A stretch of DNA of 53,143 nt from Ruminococcus flavefaciens (GCA_004554385.1 SFMO01000055.1:1-53143), one strand, 5' to 3'; positions 14,897-23,722 are shown, counted from the first letter of the stretch. Notes: generated by a model not told the origin, from the sequence alone. Translations and numbers: made by a program.

Positions 14897-15319
14897 TTAG
14901 CCTTTTTTCAATGACCTTATAAGGGTACTGTTGAGAAAATCTCTGAAATCATTGTACCTTCTTGTCTCGCGGAGACTGTACCTTACTATCTCGCCGCTGT
15001 TTCTTGAGAAGCACAGTGACTCATCATGTGTCACACCTATTATAACAAGGTCATTGGGGAGCTGTTCATGTCCGACTATAAAGCGTTCAAGTGGGAAAAT
15101 CCTGTCATAGGCAATGGTACAGCCATTTGTAAAGCCCAACCATTCCATTACCTGTTCGGGGAGACAGATATCATGATTCTGCTCCCATTTGCTGATTATG
15201 CTTCCGGTCACAGGCGGAGCAAAGTTGAACTCATAGTCATTTTCGAGTTTCCGGCACAGACCGACTATCTCGGCTATTTCAGCGGTAAGGCTGTTTTCTG
15301 GTATTTCTGGGATAAACAT
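14897..15319 (-). CDS. SMI1/KNR4 (SUKH) domain protein
   Basis: A 140-residue protein of the SUKH superfamily. The recognisable core is ISKWEQNHDICLPEQVMEWLGFTNGCTI, followed by a FPLERF strand and a second half (GEIVRYSL, DFRDFLNSTL) that fits the fold. SUKH proteins often serve as immunity proteins against polymorphic or contact-dependent toxins, but some are housekeeping. No toxin gene is visible nearby. GGAG lies before the ATG. It precedes the HExxH membrane protein, an unusual partner. Confidence 0.75.
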   Translation of the reverse strand: MFIPEIPENSLTAEIAEIVGLCRKLENDYEFNFAPPVTGSIISKWEQNHDICLPEQVMEWLGFTNGCTIAYDRIFPLERFIVGHEQLPNDLVIIGVTHDESLCFSRNSGEIVRYSLRETRRYNDFRDFLNSTLIRSLKKG

Positions 15320-15338
15320 ATCTGAAACTCTCCTAACC

Positions 15339-15355
15339 GGCGGATAATATCCGCC
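15339..15355. repeat. Short palindromic intergenic repeat
   Basis: GGCGGAT-AAT-ATCCGCC followed by CCTAC. It lies between lexA and the SUKH gene. The form GGCGGATNNTATCCGCCCCTAC is a type of dispersed palindrome met in many bacterial intergenic regions; only one copy is in this window. Confidence 0.5.
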
Positions 15356-15365
15356 CCTACATGGC

Positions 15366-15947
15366 TCAATAATAGCGCTTCAAGCCTATTACCTTGCCGA
15401 GGACCTCCACCTCGTCCACGATGATAGGCTCCATAGTGGTATTTTCGGGCTGAAGGCGGTAGTGTCCCTTTTCCTTGAAGAAGCGCTTTACGGTAGCCTC
15501 CTCACGGTCGATGAAGGCAACGACTATATCGCCGTTTTCGGCGTAGTTCATGCGCTTGACGATAACTATATCACCGTCGAGGATACCTGCGTCTATCATG
15601 CTCTCGCCCCGTATTTTCAGGGCAAAGAGCTCCTGAGGATCGATACCCGGGGCTTCAAAGCCGATGTAGCCTGTGATGTCCTCAACAGCTGTGATAGGCT
15701 GACCTGCGGTGACTGTGCCCATAACGGGGACAGAGATAGTGCCGCTGTTTGGCAGGCGCAGGGTGCGGTTAAGGTTGCCGGTTTTCTCGATAAGTCCCTC
15801 GCGGACGAGAGTTTCTATGTAGCGGTGAGCAGTGGACGTGGACTTGAAGCCCATTGCGTCCATTATCTCTCTTACAGAAGGGGACATTCCGTCGCTGAGA
15901 CGGGATTTTATATAGTTGAAAACAGCTATTTCCTTATCTTTAAGCAT
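15366..15947 (-). CDS. lexA: SOS repressor LexA
   Basis: A 193-residue transcription repressor and self-cleaving protease. The N-terminal winged helix (1-65) holds SPSVREIMDAMGFKSTSTAHRYI; the C-terminal S24 domain has the Ala81-Gly82 cleavage site (VTAGQP), catalytic Ser116 (GESM) and Lys154 (ATVKRF). DNA damage makes RecA filaments that trigger cleavage. GGAGGAG lies seven bases before the ATG. The start is 2 bp after the murC stop, so both share one transcript from the murC promoter, an unusual link of wall synthesis with the SOS repressor. I see no clear GAAC-N4-GTTC type operator before murC. Confidence 0.95.
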   Translation of the reverse strand: MLKDKEIAVFNYIKSRLSDGMSPSVREIMDAMGFKSTSTAHRYIETLVREGLIEKTGNLNRTLRLPNSGTISVPVMGTVTAGQPITAVEDITGYIGFEAPGIDPQELFALKIRGESMIDAGILDGDIVIVKRMNYAENGDIVVAFIDREEATVKRFFKEKGHYRLQPENTTMEPIIVDEVEVLGKVIGLKRYY

Positions 15948-15948
15948 A

Positions 15949-17367
15949 TTATTTCTCCTCCGAAAGCTTTTTCAGTATCATTTTTGCTATCTTGTAGGCA
16001 TCGCCGCAGCCGAGAGTGATGACCAGGTCGCCCTCCTGTGCATGTTCGCAGACATAGTCGCAAATCTGCTCGAAATTAGCGTATTTGCGCTCGTCCGTCC
16101 ACTCTGCGGATTCGTCCTGCGGGAACCATATGCAGTCAGGTATCTTTTCAGCAAGGTGGCGTGTAAAGATACCGTAGGTGTTCTTCTCACGGCTTCCCAT
16201 TATATCAGTGAGAACAGCATGGTCGGGTATCCGGAGCACTCTTGCGAAGTCGTCCAGCAGAAGCTTTGTACGGGAGAAGGTGAAGGGCTGGAAAACTGCC
16301 CATACATGGTTGAAGTTCATCTCCATAGCCGCATTGAGGGTCGCTTCAAGCTCTGTGGGGTGGTGAGCGTAGTCATCAACGACGGTTATACCCTTTTCAA
16401 AGCCAAGCTTTTCAAAACGGCGTTTAGCACCGCGGAAATCCTCCAGACCTTTCTGTATGAATCTGAAGTCCACACCAACATAACGGGCAGCAGCTACAGC
16501 AGCAAGAGAGTTGAGTACATTGTGGATACCTGCAACATGGAGAGTCACAGTGCCCAGCTTTTCGCCCTTGTACATAGCGTCATATGTGGTGAGGAGACCG
16601 TTTTCGTGCTTGACGTTCTCGGGATAGTAGTCACAGGAGCTGTCCCTGCCGAAGGTGATGATTTCCTTTCCGCTGATGCCCTCTAATGACTTCATTGAGT
16701 TTGCGTCAGAGCCATTAACGATAATGCACTTTGAGGTGTTCTCATTAAATTTGTGGAAGGACTTTATGATATTCTCAAGGGTTCCGAAATAGTCCAGGTG
16801 ATCTGCGTCAATATTGAGGATAACGGATATATCGGGGAAGAATTTGAGGAAGTGATCCTCGAATTCGCAGGACTCGCATACCATGATGTCGCTTTTTCCT
16901 GCCACGCCGCTTCCGCCGATGCAGGGGAGCTTTCCGCCGATATATGCGGAGAGGTCAACGCCTGCGGTGAAAAGTATCTGAGTGATCATAGATGTTGTGG
17001 AGGTCTTTCCGTGAGTACCAGAAACGCAGATAGCGTTATCATACCAGCTTGTAACGATACCGAGAAGGTCTGCTCGTTCAAGTACGGGGACTCCGCTTGC
17101 TCTTGCGGCAACAAGCTCGGGGTTGTCAGCCATGATAGCGGCAGTGTGTACGATGAGGTCAGCACCCTCGATATTTTCGGCTCTCTGACCTATAAACACG
17201 GGAATGCCCATTTTTCTGACTGCATCGAGGGTCTCGGTCTCGTTGTTGTCAGAGCCTGTAAGGTAATATCCCTGAGAGTGGAGTATCTGAGCGAGGGGGT
17301 ACATGCCTGAACCTCCGATACCTATGAAATGAATGTGCTTTTTGCCGTTTAAGATATTGATATCCAA
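15949..17367 (-). CDS. murC: UDP-N-acetylmuramate--L-alanine ligase
   Basis: A 472-residue Mur ligase that adds L-Ala to UDP-MurNAc, the first peptide step of wall precursors. HIHFIGIGGSGM (11-22) is the nucleotide-binding start; SGTHGKTSTT (116-125) is the ATP P-loop; DADHLDYFG and DDYAHHPTE are diagnostic for MurC. The start is TTG at 17367: AAAGGTGATC lies just upstream, and the family normally begins shortly before HFIGIGG. A reading 36 codons longer lacks a ribosome site. It is the first gene of a murC-lexA unit, outside the dcw cluster. Confidence 0.95.
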   Translation of the reverse strand: MDINILNGKKHIHFIGIGGSGMYPLAQILHSQGYYLTGSDNNETETLDAVRKMGIPVFIGQRAENIEGADLIVHTAAIMADNPELVAARASGVPVLERADLLGIVTSWYDNAICVSGTHGKTSTTSMITQILFTAGVDLSAYIGGKLPCIGGSGVAGKSDIMVCESCEFEDHFLKFFPDISVILNIDADHLDYFGTLENIIKSFHKFNENTSKCIIVNGSDANSMKSLEGISGKEIITFGRDSSCDYYPENVKHENGLLTTYDAMYKGEKLGTVTLHVAGIHNVLNSLAAVAAARYVGVDFRFIQKGLEDFRGAKRRFEKLGFEKGITVVDDYAHHPTELEATLNAAMEMNFNHVWAVFQPFTFSRTKLLLDDFARVLRIPDHAVLTDIMGSREKNTYGIFTRHLAEKIPDCIWFPQDESAEWTDERKYANFEQICDYVCEHAQEGDLVITLGCGDAYKIAKMILKKLSEEK

Positions 17368-17473
17368 AATGATCACCTTTCTTAAATAAATGATATAATG
17401 ACGGGAACGGACAGCTCCCGACTGTCTGCGCTGAGGATATGATATGCGGTTTTCACCGTATATACACAAAATC

Positions 17474-17501
17474 ATTATAATATTTTCGCCTTGACTGTGA
17501 A
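17474..17501 (-). promoter_or_regulatory. murC-lexA promoter
   Basis: On the minus strand TTCACA (17496-17501), 16-bp spacer, TATAAT (17474-17479). It overlaps head to head with the region of the spoVG promoter. Confidence 0.65.
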
Positions 17502-17509
17502 AAAACAGC

Positions 17510-17538
17510 TTGCTTTTTCACGAAAAATAAGATATAAT
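17510..17538 (+). promoter_or_regulatory. spoVG promoter
   Basis: TTGCTT (17510-17515), 17-bp spacer, TATAAT (17533-17538). The leader is about 105 bases long, ending in AAGGAG before the ATG at 17650. It is divergent from the murC promoter. Confidence 0.75.
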
Positions 17539-17649
17539 AGTTTATAGGTTTACTTACTGCAAAAGTTTATTGTAAGAACAATAAACTAAAATGACATTTG
17601 ATACTGACATAATTATCGTGCATAAAGAATTCAACAAGGAGAAATTTTT

Positions 17650-17952
17650 ATGGAAATTACAGATGTAAAGATCAGAAAGATCATGTCTGACGGCAGGCTT
17701 CGCGCGGTAGTGTCACTTACTCTCGACGATATGCTTGCAGTACATGACATCAAAGTTGTACAGGGCGACGAGAGACTTTTTGTTGCAATGCCCAGCCGCA
17801 AGGACGAAAACGGAGTTTTCCGCGACATCGTTCATCCGATCTCTCCCTCTGCAAGAAAGATATTTGAGGAGACTATCCTTGAAGCATACGAAAGACAGCT
17901 TGCTGTTATGGAAGCTGAGGAAGCGGAAAGTGCTTCTGAAGATCAGGAATAA
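17650..17952 (+). CDS. spoVG: SpoVG-family regulator
   Basis: A 100-residue protein starting MEITDVKIRKIMSDGRL, with the family blocks AVVSLTLDDMLAVHDIKVVQG and VAMPSRKDENGVFRDIVHP. SpoVG proteins bind RNA and DNA and adjust sporulation, division and envelope genes in Firmicutes; the protein is common also in species that do not form spores. The C-terminus is acidic. Single gene with own promoter and terminator, the only plus-strand gene in the first 21 kb. Confidence 0.96.
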   Translation: MEITDVKIRKIMSDGRLRAVVSLTLDDMLAVHDIKVVQGDERLFVAMPSRKDENGVFRDIVHPISPSARKIFEETILEAYERQLAVMEAEEAESASEDQE

Positions 17953-17971
17953 TTTATCGAATACTTTCAGT

Positions 17972-17997
17972 GACCTGCCGTAAGGCAGGTCTTTTTT
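17972..17997 (+). terminator. Intrinsic terminator of spoVG
   Basis: A perfect 8-bp stem GACCTGCC/GGCAGGTC with loop GTAA (17972-17979 with 17984-17991) followed by six T. Confidence 0.9.
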
Positions 17998-18001
17998 GTT
18001 G

Positions 18002-18538
18002 TCAGATACCGAGGATACGTGCGGCTTTCAGGATAGTGACCTGAGTCTTGCCGTCACGGATGGTGCCGTCCATTACCTGTTTTACGGCTTCTGTCAGTGG
18101 TATCCTCTCCACATCGAGGAACTCATCGGGGTCAAGGTTCTGACTGCTGAAGGTAAGTCCCTTTGCGAGGTACATGTGGGTAACTTCACTGTTATAGGCA
18201 GGGGTGGGGAGCATCTCGCCAAGATACACATACTCGGAGCAGGTGTAGCCTGTTTCCTCAAGAAGCTCGCGTCTGCCGCAGACTGCATGATCCTCGCCCT
18301 TTTCAAGCTTGCCTGCAGGCACCTCTCTGGTCACTGTCTGAAATGGGTAGCGAAACTGTCTGACAAGGAATATCTCGTTGTTTTCGGTTATTGGGATTAC
18401 GCATACTCCGCCGTTGTGGTGGAGCACGTCACGGACCGCAGTTTTGCCGTTTTCAAGCTCAGCGGTGTCGTGGGTAATGGTGAAGATAGGTCCTTCATAT
18501 TTCAGATCGCTTGACAGAGTTTTTTCCTGTAAATGCAT
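18002..18538 (-). CDS. NUDIX hydrolase (ADP-ribose pyrophosphatase type)
   Basis: A 178-residue cytoplasmic enzyme. The full Nudix box is present: GKLEKGEDHAVCGRRELLEE plus TGY, about residues 75-97. The first half (NGGVCVIPITENNEIFLVRQFRYPF) and the LTEAVKQVMDGTIRDGKTQ end match ADP-ribose pyrophosphatases of the NudF/YqkG type, which cleave ADP-ribose to AMP and ribose-5-phosphate. AAGGAGAG lies before the ATG. It follows yfhO by 2 bp and is presumably cotranscribed with it. Confidence 0.88.
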   Translation of the reverse strand: MHLQEKTLSSDLKYEGPIFTITHDTAELENGKTAVRDVLHHNGGVCVIPITENNEIFLVRQFRYPFQTVTREVPAGKLEKGEDHAVCGRRELLEETGYTCSEYVYLGEMLPTPAYNSEVTHMYLAKGLTFSSQNLDPDEFLDVERIPLTEAVKQVMDGTIRDGKTQVTILKAARILGI

Positions 18539-18540
18539 TA

Positions 18541-21069
18541 TTATCTCTCCTTTTTGAAAAGGCTGTCGCAGTATTCATCTGCCGCCCTTATCTTTTCGCA
18601 TGATGTATAATCGTAGTAATGCTTCATATCCCAAGGCTCATTCTTTCCGCGTCTGCGTCTGAAAATGAGTACATATGCCGCAAGTACAGCCGCCGAGCAG
18701 AGGCTGATAATAAGACCGACACGCAGATAAGGTGTTTCGTAGCGGAATACGATAGTATTCTCACCTGCGTTTGCTCTTACAGCCATAAAGCCTTCGTCAA
18801 CGCGCTCTACATCGGCAGGAACTCCGTTGACCTCTGCAGTCCAGCCCTTGCTGTATGGGACACTGAAAAATACCAGCTGAGGCTTGCTGAGATCGATGAC
18901 AGAGGTGAATCCGTGGGAATCGAAGGTGAAGCTCTTTGAACAGCATTTGCGCTTTTCGCTGCAGAATATGGAGTAGTTGCTGCGAGAAAGTGTCAGAGCA
19001 TCGCTGAAGGTGTACTCAGAGAGTATATCGCTGTACTTTTCAGCCTGTTCATCGCTGAGCACAAGAGCCTTCATCAGAATATTCTGCCGTTGGAGCTTTG
19101 ACCTGTTATCGGCAGATGATTTGGTCACATACTGGTCATATCCGAATCCCATTGGTATGAAAAGCTCGTTCTCATATATCTCAAAATGATCGTTTTCTCC
19201 GATATATTTGAAGCTTGGCAGTTCGTCGGGGATAATGACTCTGCTTGTGTCCTCGCCGTCCTTGGCTGAGGCTTTTGATGAAGAGGAAGAAGATCTGCTG
19301 CTGCGGCTTGCGGAGAGAAGCTCCTTATAGCTGCAGCCTGCTGCCTTTTCCTTGTAGTAGTATTTTACTGAAAAGAGTCCGCGGAGAGCATAGTTGCTCA
19401 GTTCGGGACGGGAAGCCACATCGCGCTGAATACCGATGAAGCTGTAAAAATCCATGATAGAGGTGCAGACAACGCTCTGAAACGCACGCATTGAGGGAAG
19501 CCCCCACAGCATAGGATAGTTGTCGCAGTCCTCAGAAATATCGATGCGGAAGAAATTGTCCTCAGTGACTTTTTCGCATACACCGCTGCCGCCCTCAATG
19601 GCGGAACTGATATAATTGCGTGAATCTCCAATGGTATTTGCGCCGTAAAGCGAGGTAGTAAATATGCATATGACAGAAGCTCCTGCCGTAACAAGCACCA
19701 TGAACCTTGTACTGAGAGTGCCCTTTTTCTTTCTGCGCATAATGAAGAAGGTTAAAATGAGAAATACAACGGCAATGCTGAGAGTCAGCCAGAAATATGG
19801 AATATCCTCAGGCATGGAGAAGAGCTTTGCCTTTTTGTCGTCCTCGGGCTTTCTTGGGAAAACTCCGATAACTGCCAGAGCTCCCAGCATAACGGCACAG
19901 AAGCGAAGTCCGAATGAGCAGTCGCAGCCTTCGTTATCAAGAGTGTGGGCAGTCATCATAGCCATGATAAGTATGGGCATATAGAACCATCGTGCGTAGT
20001 AATATGAGTTAGCGGCCTGGAAAAGGCTGTTGAGCACAGGTATAAAGGCAAATATAACGCAGCATATCAGCAATCTTGAAGCCCAGTGCTTTTTGTGCAT
20101 GCGCAGGAACGAGAGAACTCCTACCATAGAGAACAGGGGCAGGTATCCGCCGATAGAAGCCCATTTTTCAAAGTCCGACCTGAACAGATTCGGATATGCA
20201 GGCGGATCTGACGGCATAAAGAAGCTCTGTATGATCCTTGGTATGAGAGTCTTGTCTGTATAGCCTATCATATCTGCACCGTAGGCATGCTCGCTTATCC
20301 TGTAGTTGCCCATGAGAGCCATTGCTGACGGGAGCAGGATAAATGCTGCCATAAGTGAGCCGAGAACAGCCTCAAGGATTAACATGAAGAACTTTTTCCA
20401 TGATGTGTGGAAGTCACTGCTTCTCATTCTGAAAAGGTAGTACAGGACCAGAAAAACTGCCTGACCTGCAAAAAAATAGTAGTTCACGCAAGCCATGAGC
20501 GCAACTGAAAGAGCGAAAACACCCTTGCGGCGGCAGTTTATATTTTCCTCCATAGCGATCAGCGTAAGAGGGAAGAGAGCGGTAACATCCTGGAAGTGGT
20601 TGAAAAAGATGTTGTACACCTGAAATCCCGAAAACGCGTAGAGCAGAGCGCCTGTGAGAGCTGCATTCTTTCCGCGGACGAAACGTCTTATATAAATGTA
20701 GGCGGTAAGAGAAGCCATGCCGTGCTTTACAGCAAGCAGAAATGGTATAGAGTAGATGACAAGCTTTCGGGGAAGGAGAGTTGTCAGCCAGAAAAACGGA
20801 CTTCCGAACAGATAGAATGAATAGGAAGTCATGAAGTCAGAGCCGAGGTCTGTGAACCAGTTCCAGCCGAAGCTTCCGCTGCGGACAGCATCGTTTGCGA
20901 GACTGTAGAATGGTATCTGCTGGGCATTGAAGTCGCCGAAATATATGAAATATCCGCGTTCTGTCACCATCATTGGCAGCGTCGTCAGTAGAAGTGCGAA
21001 GAAGCCTATGAGAAACGCAGAAAGGTACTTTTCCTTGTAAGAGCGTGAATTGCCAAAGCTCTTTTTCAC
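18541..21069 (-). CDS. YfhO-family polytopic membrane protein
   Basis: An 842-residue protein with 12 or more membrane helices, a large extracellular domain (about 480-760) and a last helix near 780-800 followed by a basic RRRRGK tail. The early GDFNAQQIPFYSLANDAVRSG block, with an acidic loop after helix 1, is typical of YfhO/GT-C-like proteins, which in Gram-positives help glycosylate lipoteichoic acid or other surface polymers. A run of Ser (RSSRSSSSSSKAS, about 595) marks a flexible loop. The start is GTG at 21069 with CGGAGG upstream. It is driven by its own promoter and followed by the NUDIX gene. Confidence 0.88.
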   Translation of the reverse strand: MKKSFGNSRSYKEKYLSAFLIGFFALLLTTLPMMVTERGYFIYFGDFNAQQIPFYSLANDAVRSGSFGWNWFTDLGSDFMTSYSFYLFGSPFFWLTTLLPRKLVIYSIPFLLAVKHGMASLTAYIYIRRFVRGKNAALTGALLYAFSGFQVYNIFFNHFQDVTALFPLTLIAMEENINCRRKGVFALSVALMACVNYYFFAGQAVFLVLYYLFRMRSSDFHTSWKKFFMLILEAVLGSLMAAFILLPSAMALMGNYRISEHAYGADMIGYTDKTLIPRIIQSFFMPSDPPAYPNLFRSDFEKWASIGGYLPLFSMVGVLSFLRMHKKHWASRLLICCVIFAFIPVLNSLFQAANSYYYARWFYMPILIMAMMTAHTLDNEGCDCSFGLRFCAVMLGALAVIGVFPRKPEDDKKAKLFSMPEDIPYFWLTLSIAVVFLILTFFIMRRKKKGTLSTRFMVLVTAGASVICIFTTSLYGANTIGDSRNYISSAIEGGSGVCEKVTEDNFFRIDISEDCDNYPMLWGLPSMRAFQSVVCTSIMDFYSFIGIQRDVASRPELSNYALRGLFSVKYYYKEKAAGCSYKELLSASRSSRSSSSSSKASAKDGEDTSRVIIPDELPSFKYIGENDHFEIYENELFIPMGFGYDQYVTKSSADNRSKLQRQNILMKALVLSDEQAEKYSDILSEYTFSDALTLSRSNYSIFCSEKRKCCSKSFTFDSHGFTSVIDLSKPQLVFFSVPYSKGWTAEVNGVPADVERVDEGFMAVRANAGENTIVFRYETPYLRVGLIISLCSAAVLAAYVLIFRRRRGKNEPWDMKHYYDYTSCEKIRAADEYCDSLFKKER

Positions 21070-21104
21070 TGTTTTTTCCTCCGTAAATTTAGATATACAA
21101 ACTA

Positions 21105-21133
21105 ATTATAGCATACTGTAATAAAAAAAGCAA
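21105..21133 (-). promoter_or_regulatory. yfhO promoter
   Basis: On the minus strand TTGCTT (21128-21133), 17-bp spacer ending ATGC, TATAAT (21105-21110). The spacer end (TATGC) is shared with the promoter in the adjacent repeat units, which face the other way. Confidence 0.75.
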
Positions 21134-21155
21134 TAAAAATCGAATATATTTTCTG

Positions 21156-21343
21156 GCGCGGAGCCCGCGCCGCCGTTTTCGCGCCATAATAAATATATGC
21201 TGCACTTTTTTGCCGCGATTGTTGCTATTTTTTCAATTATATGCTATAAGCGCGGAGCCTGCGCAGCCGTTTTCGCGCCGTAATAAATATATGCTGCACT
21301 TTTTTGCCGCGATTGTTGCTATTTTTTCAATAATATGCTATAA
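21156..21343 (+). repeat. Two tandem copies of the ~95-bp promoter-bearing repeat
   Basis: Units span 21156-21249 and 21250-21343, each 94 bp. Each has a GC hairpin (GCGCGG, AGC, CCGCGC; in unit two one G-C pair became G-T), CCGTTTTCGCGCC, an AT-rich part with ATATATGCTGCACTTTTTT, then GCCGCGATTGTTGCTATTTTTTCAA and a 17-bp spacer ending in TATAA. The design and key sequences match the array at 4778-5153 in opposite orientation. The stretch 21134-21155 between yfhO promoter and units is AT-rich with nothing else visible. Confidence 0.88.
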
Positions 21344-21344
21344 T
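21315..21344 (+). promoter_or_regulatory. Promoter of the cysteine desulfurase-thiI operon
   Basis: TTGCTA (21316-21321), 17-bp spacer, TATAAT (21339-21344), located at the end of the second repeat unit. The first unit ends TATAAG, so again only the gene-proximal copy has the perfect -10. Confidence 0.75.
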
Positions 21345-21383
21345 AAAAAGAATGCTACTATAAATGAATGAAGGGAACATGAA

Positions 21384-22514
21384 ATGGAAGTTTACCTTGA
21401 TAATGCAGCTACCACCAAGCCATGTGCGGAAGCAGTGGAGGCGGCTGTGGCGGCTATGACAGAAAATTACGGCAACCCCTCGTCTCTCCACAGGGCAGGG
21501 CTGAATGCTCAGCTTGTAATTGACGGTGCAAGAAAGGATATCGCTGACAGTATAGGTGCAGACAGGGAATGTATATTCTTTACTTCGGGAGCCACTGAAA
21601 GCAATAACCTGGCTCTTCGCGGAGCTTCTGCGGCATACGGCAGAAAAAACAGGAAAATAGTCATATCGGCAGTTGAACATGCCTCTGTTGAGGAAACTGC
21701 CGCTGACCTTGAGAAAAAAGGCTTTGAGGTGGTTCGGGTTTCTCCTCGTGAGGACGGGCGATATTACGCAGCGGACTTTGTGAATGCCTGCGATGAGAAC
21801 ACCTGCCTTATAAGCATGATGTATGTCAACAATGAGACAGGCTATATCCTTCCGGTTAAGGAGACATTCTCGGCGGTCAAGCGCCGATATCCCCACATCA
21901 TCACCCATACCGACTGTGTACAGGCTTATATGAAGCTTCCTGTGAAGGCAAATGCACTTAATGCTGACCTTATATCCCTCAGCGGCCATAAGATACACGG
22001 AGGCAAGGGTGTTGGAGCTCTTTACATTAAAAAGGGAGTCCGTGTGCTTCCTGTTATCACGGGAGGCAAACAGGAAAAAGGAATACGTTCGGGAACAGAG
22101 AGCGTTCCTATGATAGCGGCTTTCGGTGCGGCAGTGAAGAAGCTTGTTCTCACTATCACAGAGCGCTATGACAGGGTATCGGAGCTTAAAAAATACCTTG
22201 TAGGCAGACTTGACGGTGAAGAGTCTGTAAAGGTGAACTCTCCCGAGGACGGCTCGCCATATGTGGTGAATATCTCGGCAGTGGGAAAGCGCTCGGAGAT
22301 AATGCTCCACTTCCTTGAAAGCAGAGAGATATACGTTTCAAGCGGCTCGGCGTGTTCAAAGGGGCAGCAGAGCGGAGTTCTCGGACAGTTCGGCATACGC
22401 GATAAACGTGCAGACAGCGCGCTTCGCATAAGCATGACTGCCGGGACTACAGAGGCTGAGCTTGATGTATTCTGCGAGGCTCTCCGTGAGGGAATTGAAA
22501 AGGTAAGAGGCTAA
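21384..22514 (+). CDS. Cysteine desulfurase (NifS/IscS family)
   Basis: A 376-residue PLP enzyme that removes sulfur from cysteine as a protein-bound persulfide. The PLP lysine is Lys203 in SGHKIHGG; the active cysteine is Cys324 in SSGSACSKG; EHAS (about 98-101) and the SGATESNN block bind the cofactor. It starts 30 bp before thiI, which it most likely supplies with sulfur for tRNA 4-thiouridine, as NifZ does for ThiI in Bacillus; a role in Fe-S assembly cannot be excluded. GAAGGG precedes the ATG. Confidence 0.93.
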   Translation: MEVYLDNAATTKPCAEAVEAAVAAMTENYGNPSSLHRAGLNAQLVIDGARKDIADSIGADRECIFFTSGATESNNLALRGASAAYGRKNRKIVISAVEHASVEETAADLEKKGFEVVRVSPREDGRYYAADFVNACDENTCLISMMYVNNETGYILPVKETFSAVKRRYPHIITHTDCVQAYMKLPVKANALNADLISLSGHKIHGGKGVGALYIKKGVRVLPVITGGKQEKGIRSGTESVPMIAAFGAAVKKLVLTITERYDRVSELKKYLVGRLDGEESVKVNSPEDGSPYVVNISAVGKRSEIMLHFLESREIYVSSGSACSKGQQSGVLGQFGIRDKRADSALRISMTAGTTEAELDVFCEALREGIEKVRG

Positions 22515-22543
22515 AACCATTATAATAGTATAGGAGAATAAGA

Positions 22544-23722
22544 ATGAAAGAATTAATACTTGTAAAATACGGCGAAATGGCACTTAAAGGTCTCAACAAA
22601 AAGACCTTTGAGGATATGCTCATAAAGAACATAAAGCGCAGACTGAAGCCTCTCGGTCATTTTCAGCTGACCAGTGCTCAGTCCACAACATACATCACTC
22701 CTCTTGATGATGACATCGACCTCAGTGAGGTAGCAGACAGGGTAGGCAAGATATTCGGTATCGCAACATACTGCCGTGCCTGCGTGTGCGAAAAGGATTT
22801 TGATGACATCTGCGATAAGAGCTACGAGTACCTTGACGAGATTCTCAGCTGCGCAAAGACCTTCAAGGTAAATGCAAAGCGCTCCGACAAGGCTTTCCCT
22901 ATGAAGTCTCCTGAGATATGCATGGAGCTGGGCGGAAAGCTTCTTGAAAGATTTCCGAATCTGACTGTTGACGTCAAGAATCCTGAAGTTACGGTGACTG
23001 TGGAGATACGTGACGAGAACGCCTTCGTTCACGCAGAAAATATCAAGGGAGCAGGCGGACTTCCCGTGGGAAGCAGCGGAAAGGCAATGCTTCTTCTTTC
23101 GGGCGGTATCGACAGCCCTGTTGCAGGCTACATGATGGCAAAGCGCGGTATCCACATCGCTGCTATCCACTACGTCAGCCCTCCGTATACCTCGGATCGT
23201 GCACAGCTCAAGGTTGAGGAACTCTGTCAGAAACTGACCGACTACTGCGGCGGTATCGCCTTCTACTGTGTGCCGTTTACCGAGCTTCAGGAGGCTATCA
23301 AGGACCACTGTCCCGAAGAGTTCTTTACTATTATAATGAGAAGACTGATGATGGAGATAGCTCAGCGCATCGCTGCAAAGGATAACTGCCTTGCACTTAT
23401 AACAGGAGAGAGCGTCGGACAGGTGGCAAGCCAGACAATGGCGGCTATGGTCTGCACAGACGCAGTCTGCCGCATACCTGTATTCCGTCCCTGCGTTGGT
23501 ATGGACAAGACCGAGATAATCGAAATTGCACGTAAAATAGATACTTTCGATATTTCAGTACAGCCATATGAGGACTGCTGTACAGTGTTTACTCCTCGTC
23601 ATCCCAAGGTAAGACCTCAGCTTTCAGACATCGAAAAGGCACAGAACAGCTTCGATTTCGAGCCACTGATACAGAAGGCTGTTGAGGGAACTGAGATGAA
23701 AACTTTTAATTTTGGAGAATGA
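22544..23722 (+). CDS. thiI: tRNA 4-thiouridine synthase ThiI
   Basis: A 392-residue enzyme with an N-terminal ferredoxin-like part and THUMP domain (1-165) and a PP-loop domain (LLSGGIDSPVAGYMM, about 182-196) that adenylates U8 of tRNA before sulfur insertion. No rhodanese domain is present, as in most Firmicutes ThiI, so sulfur must come from the neighbouring desulfurase. TAGGAG precedes the ATG. It may also serve thiamine thiazole synthesis. Confidence 0.95.
   Translation: MKELILVKYGEMALKGLNKKTFEDMLIKNIKRRLKPLGHFQLTSAQSTTYITPLDDDIDLSEVADRVGKIFGIATYCRACVCEKDFDDICDKSYEYLDEILSCAKTFKVNAKRSDKAFPMKSPEICMELGGKLLERFPNLTVDVKNPEVTVTVEIRDENAFVHAENIKGAGGLPVGSSGKAMLLLSGGIDSPVAGYMMAKRGIHIAAIHYVSPPYTSDRAQLKVEELCQKLTDYCGGIAFYCVPFTELQEAIKDHCPEEFFTIIMRRLMMEIAQRIAAKDNCLALITGESVGQVASQTMAAMVCTDAVCRIPVFRPCVGMDKTEIIEIARKIDTFDISVQPYEDCCTVFTPRHPKVRPQLSDIEKAQNSFDFEPLIQKAVEGTEMKTFNFGE

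Noticed and set aside
21327..22310. 327-residue minus-strand reading frame opposite the cysteine desulfurase gene
   Set aside because: The plus-strand desulfurase with full active site explains the region; the antisense frame has no family features.
22553..23308. 251-residue minus-strand reading frame opposite thiI
   Set aside because: Shadow of the well-conserved thiI gene; no recognisable domain.
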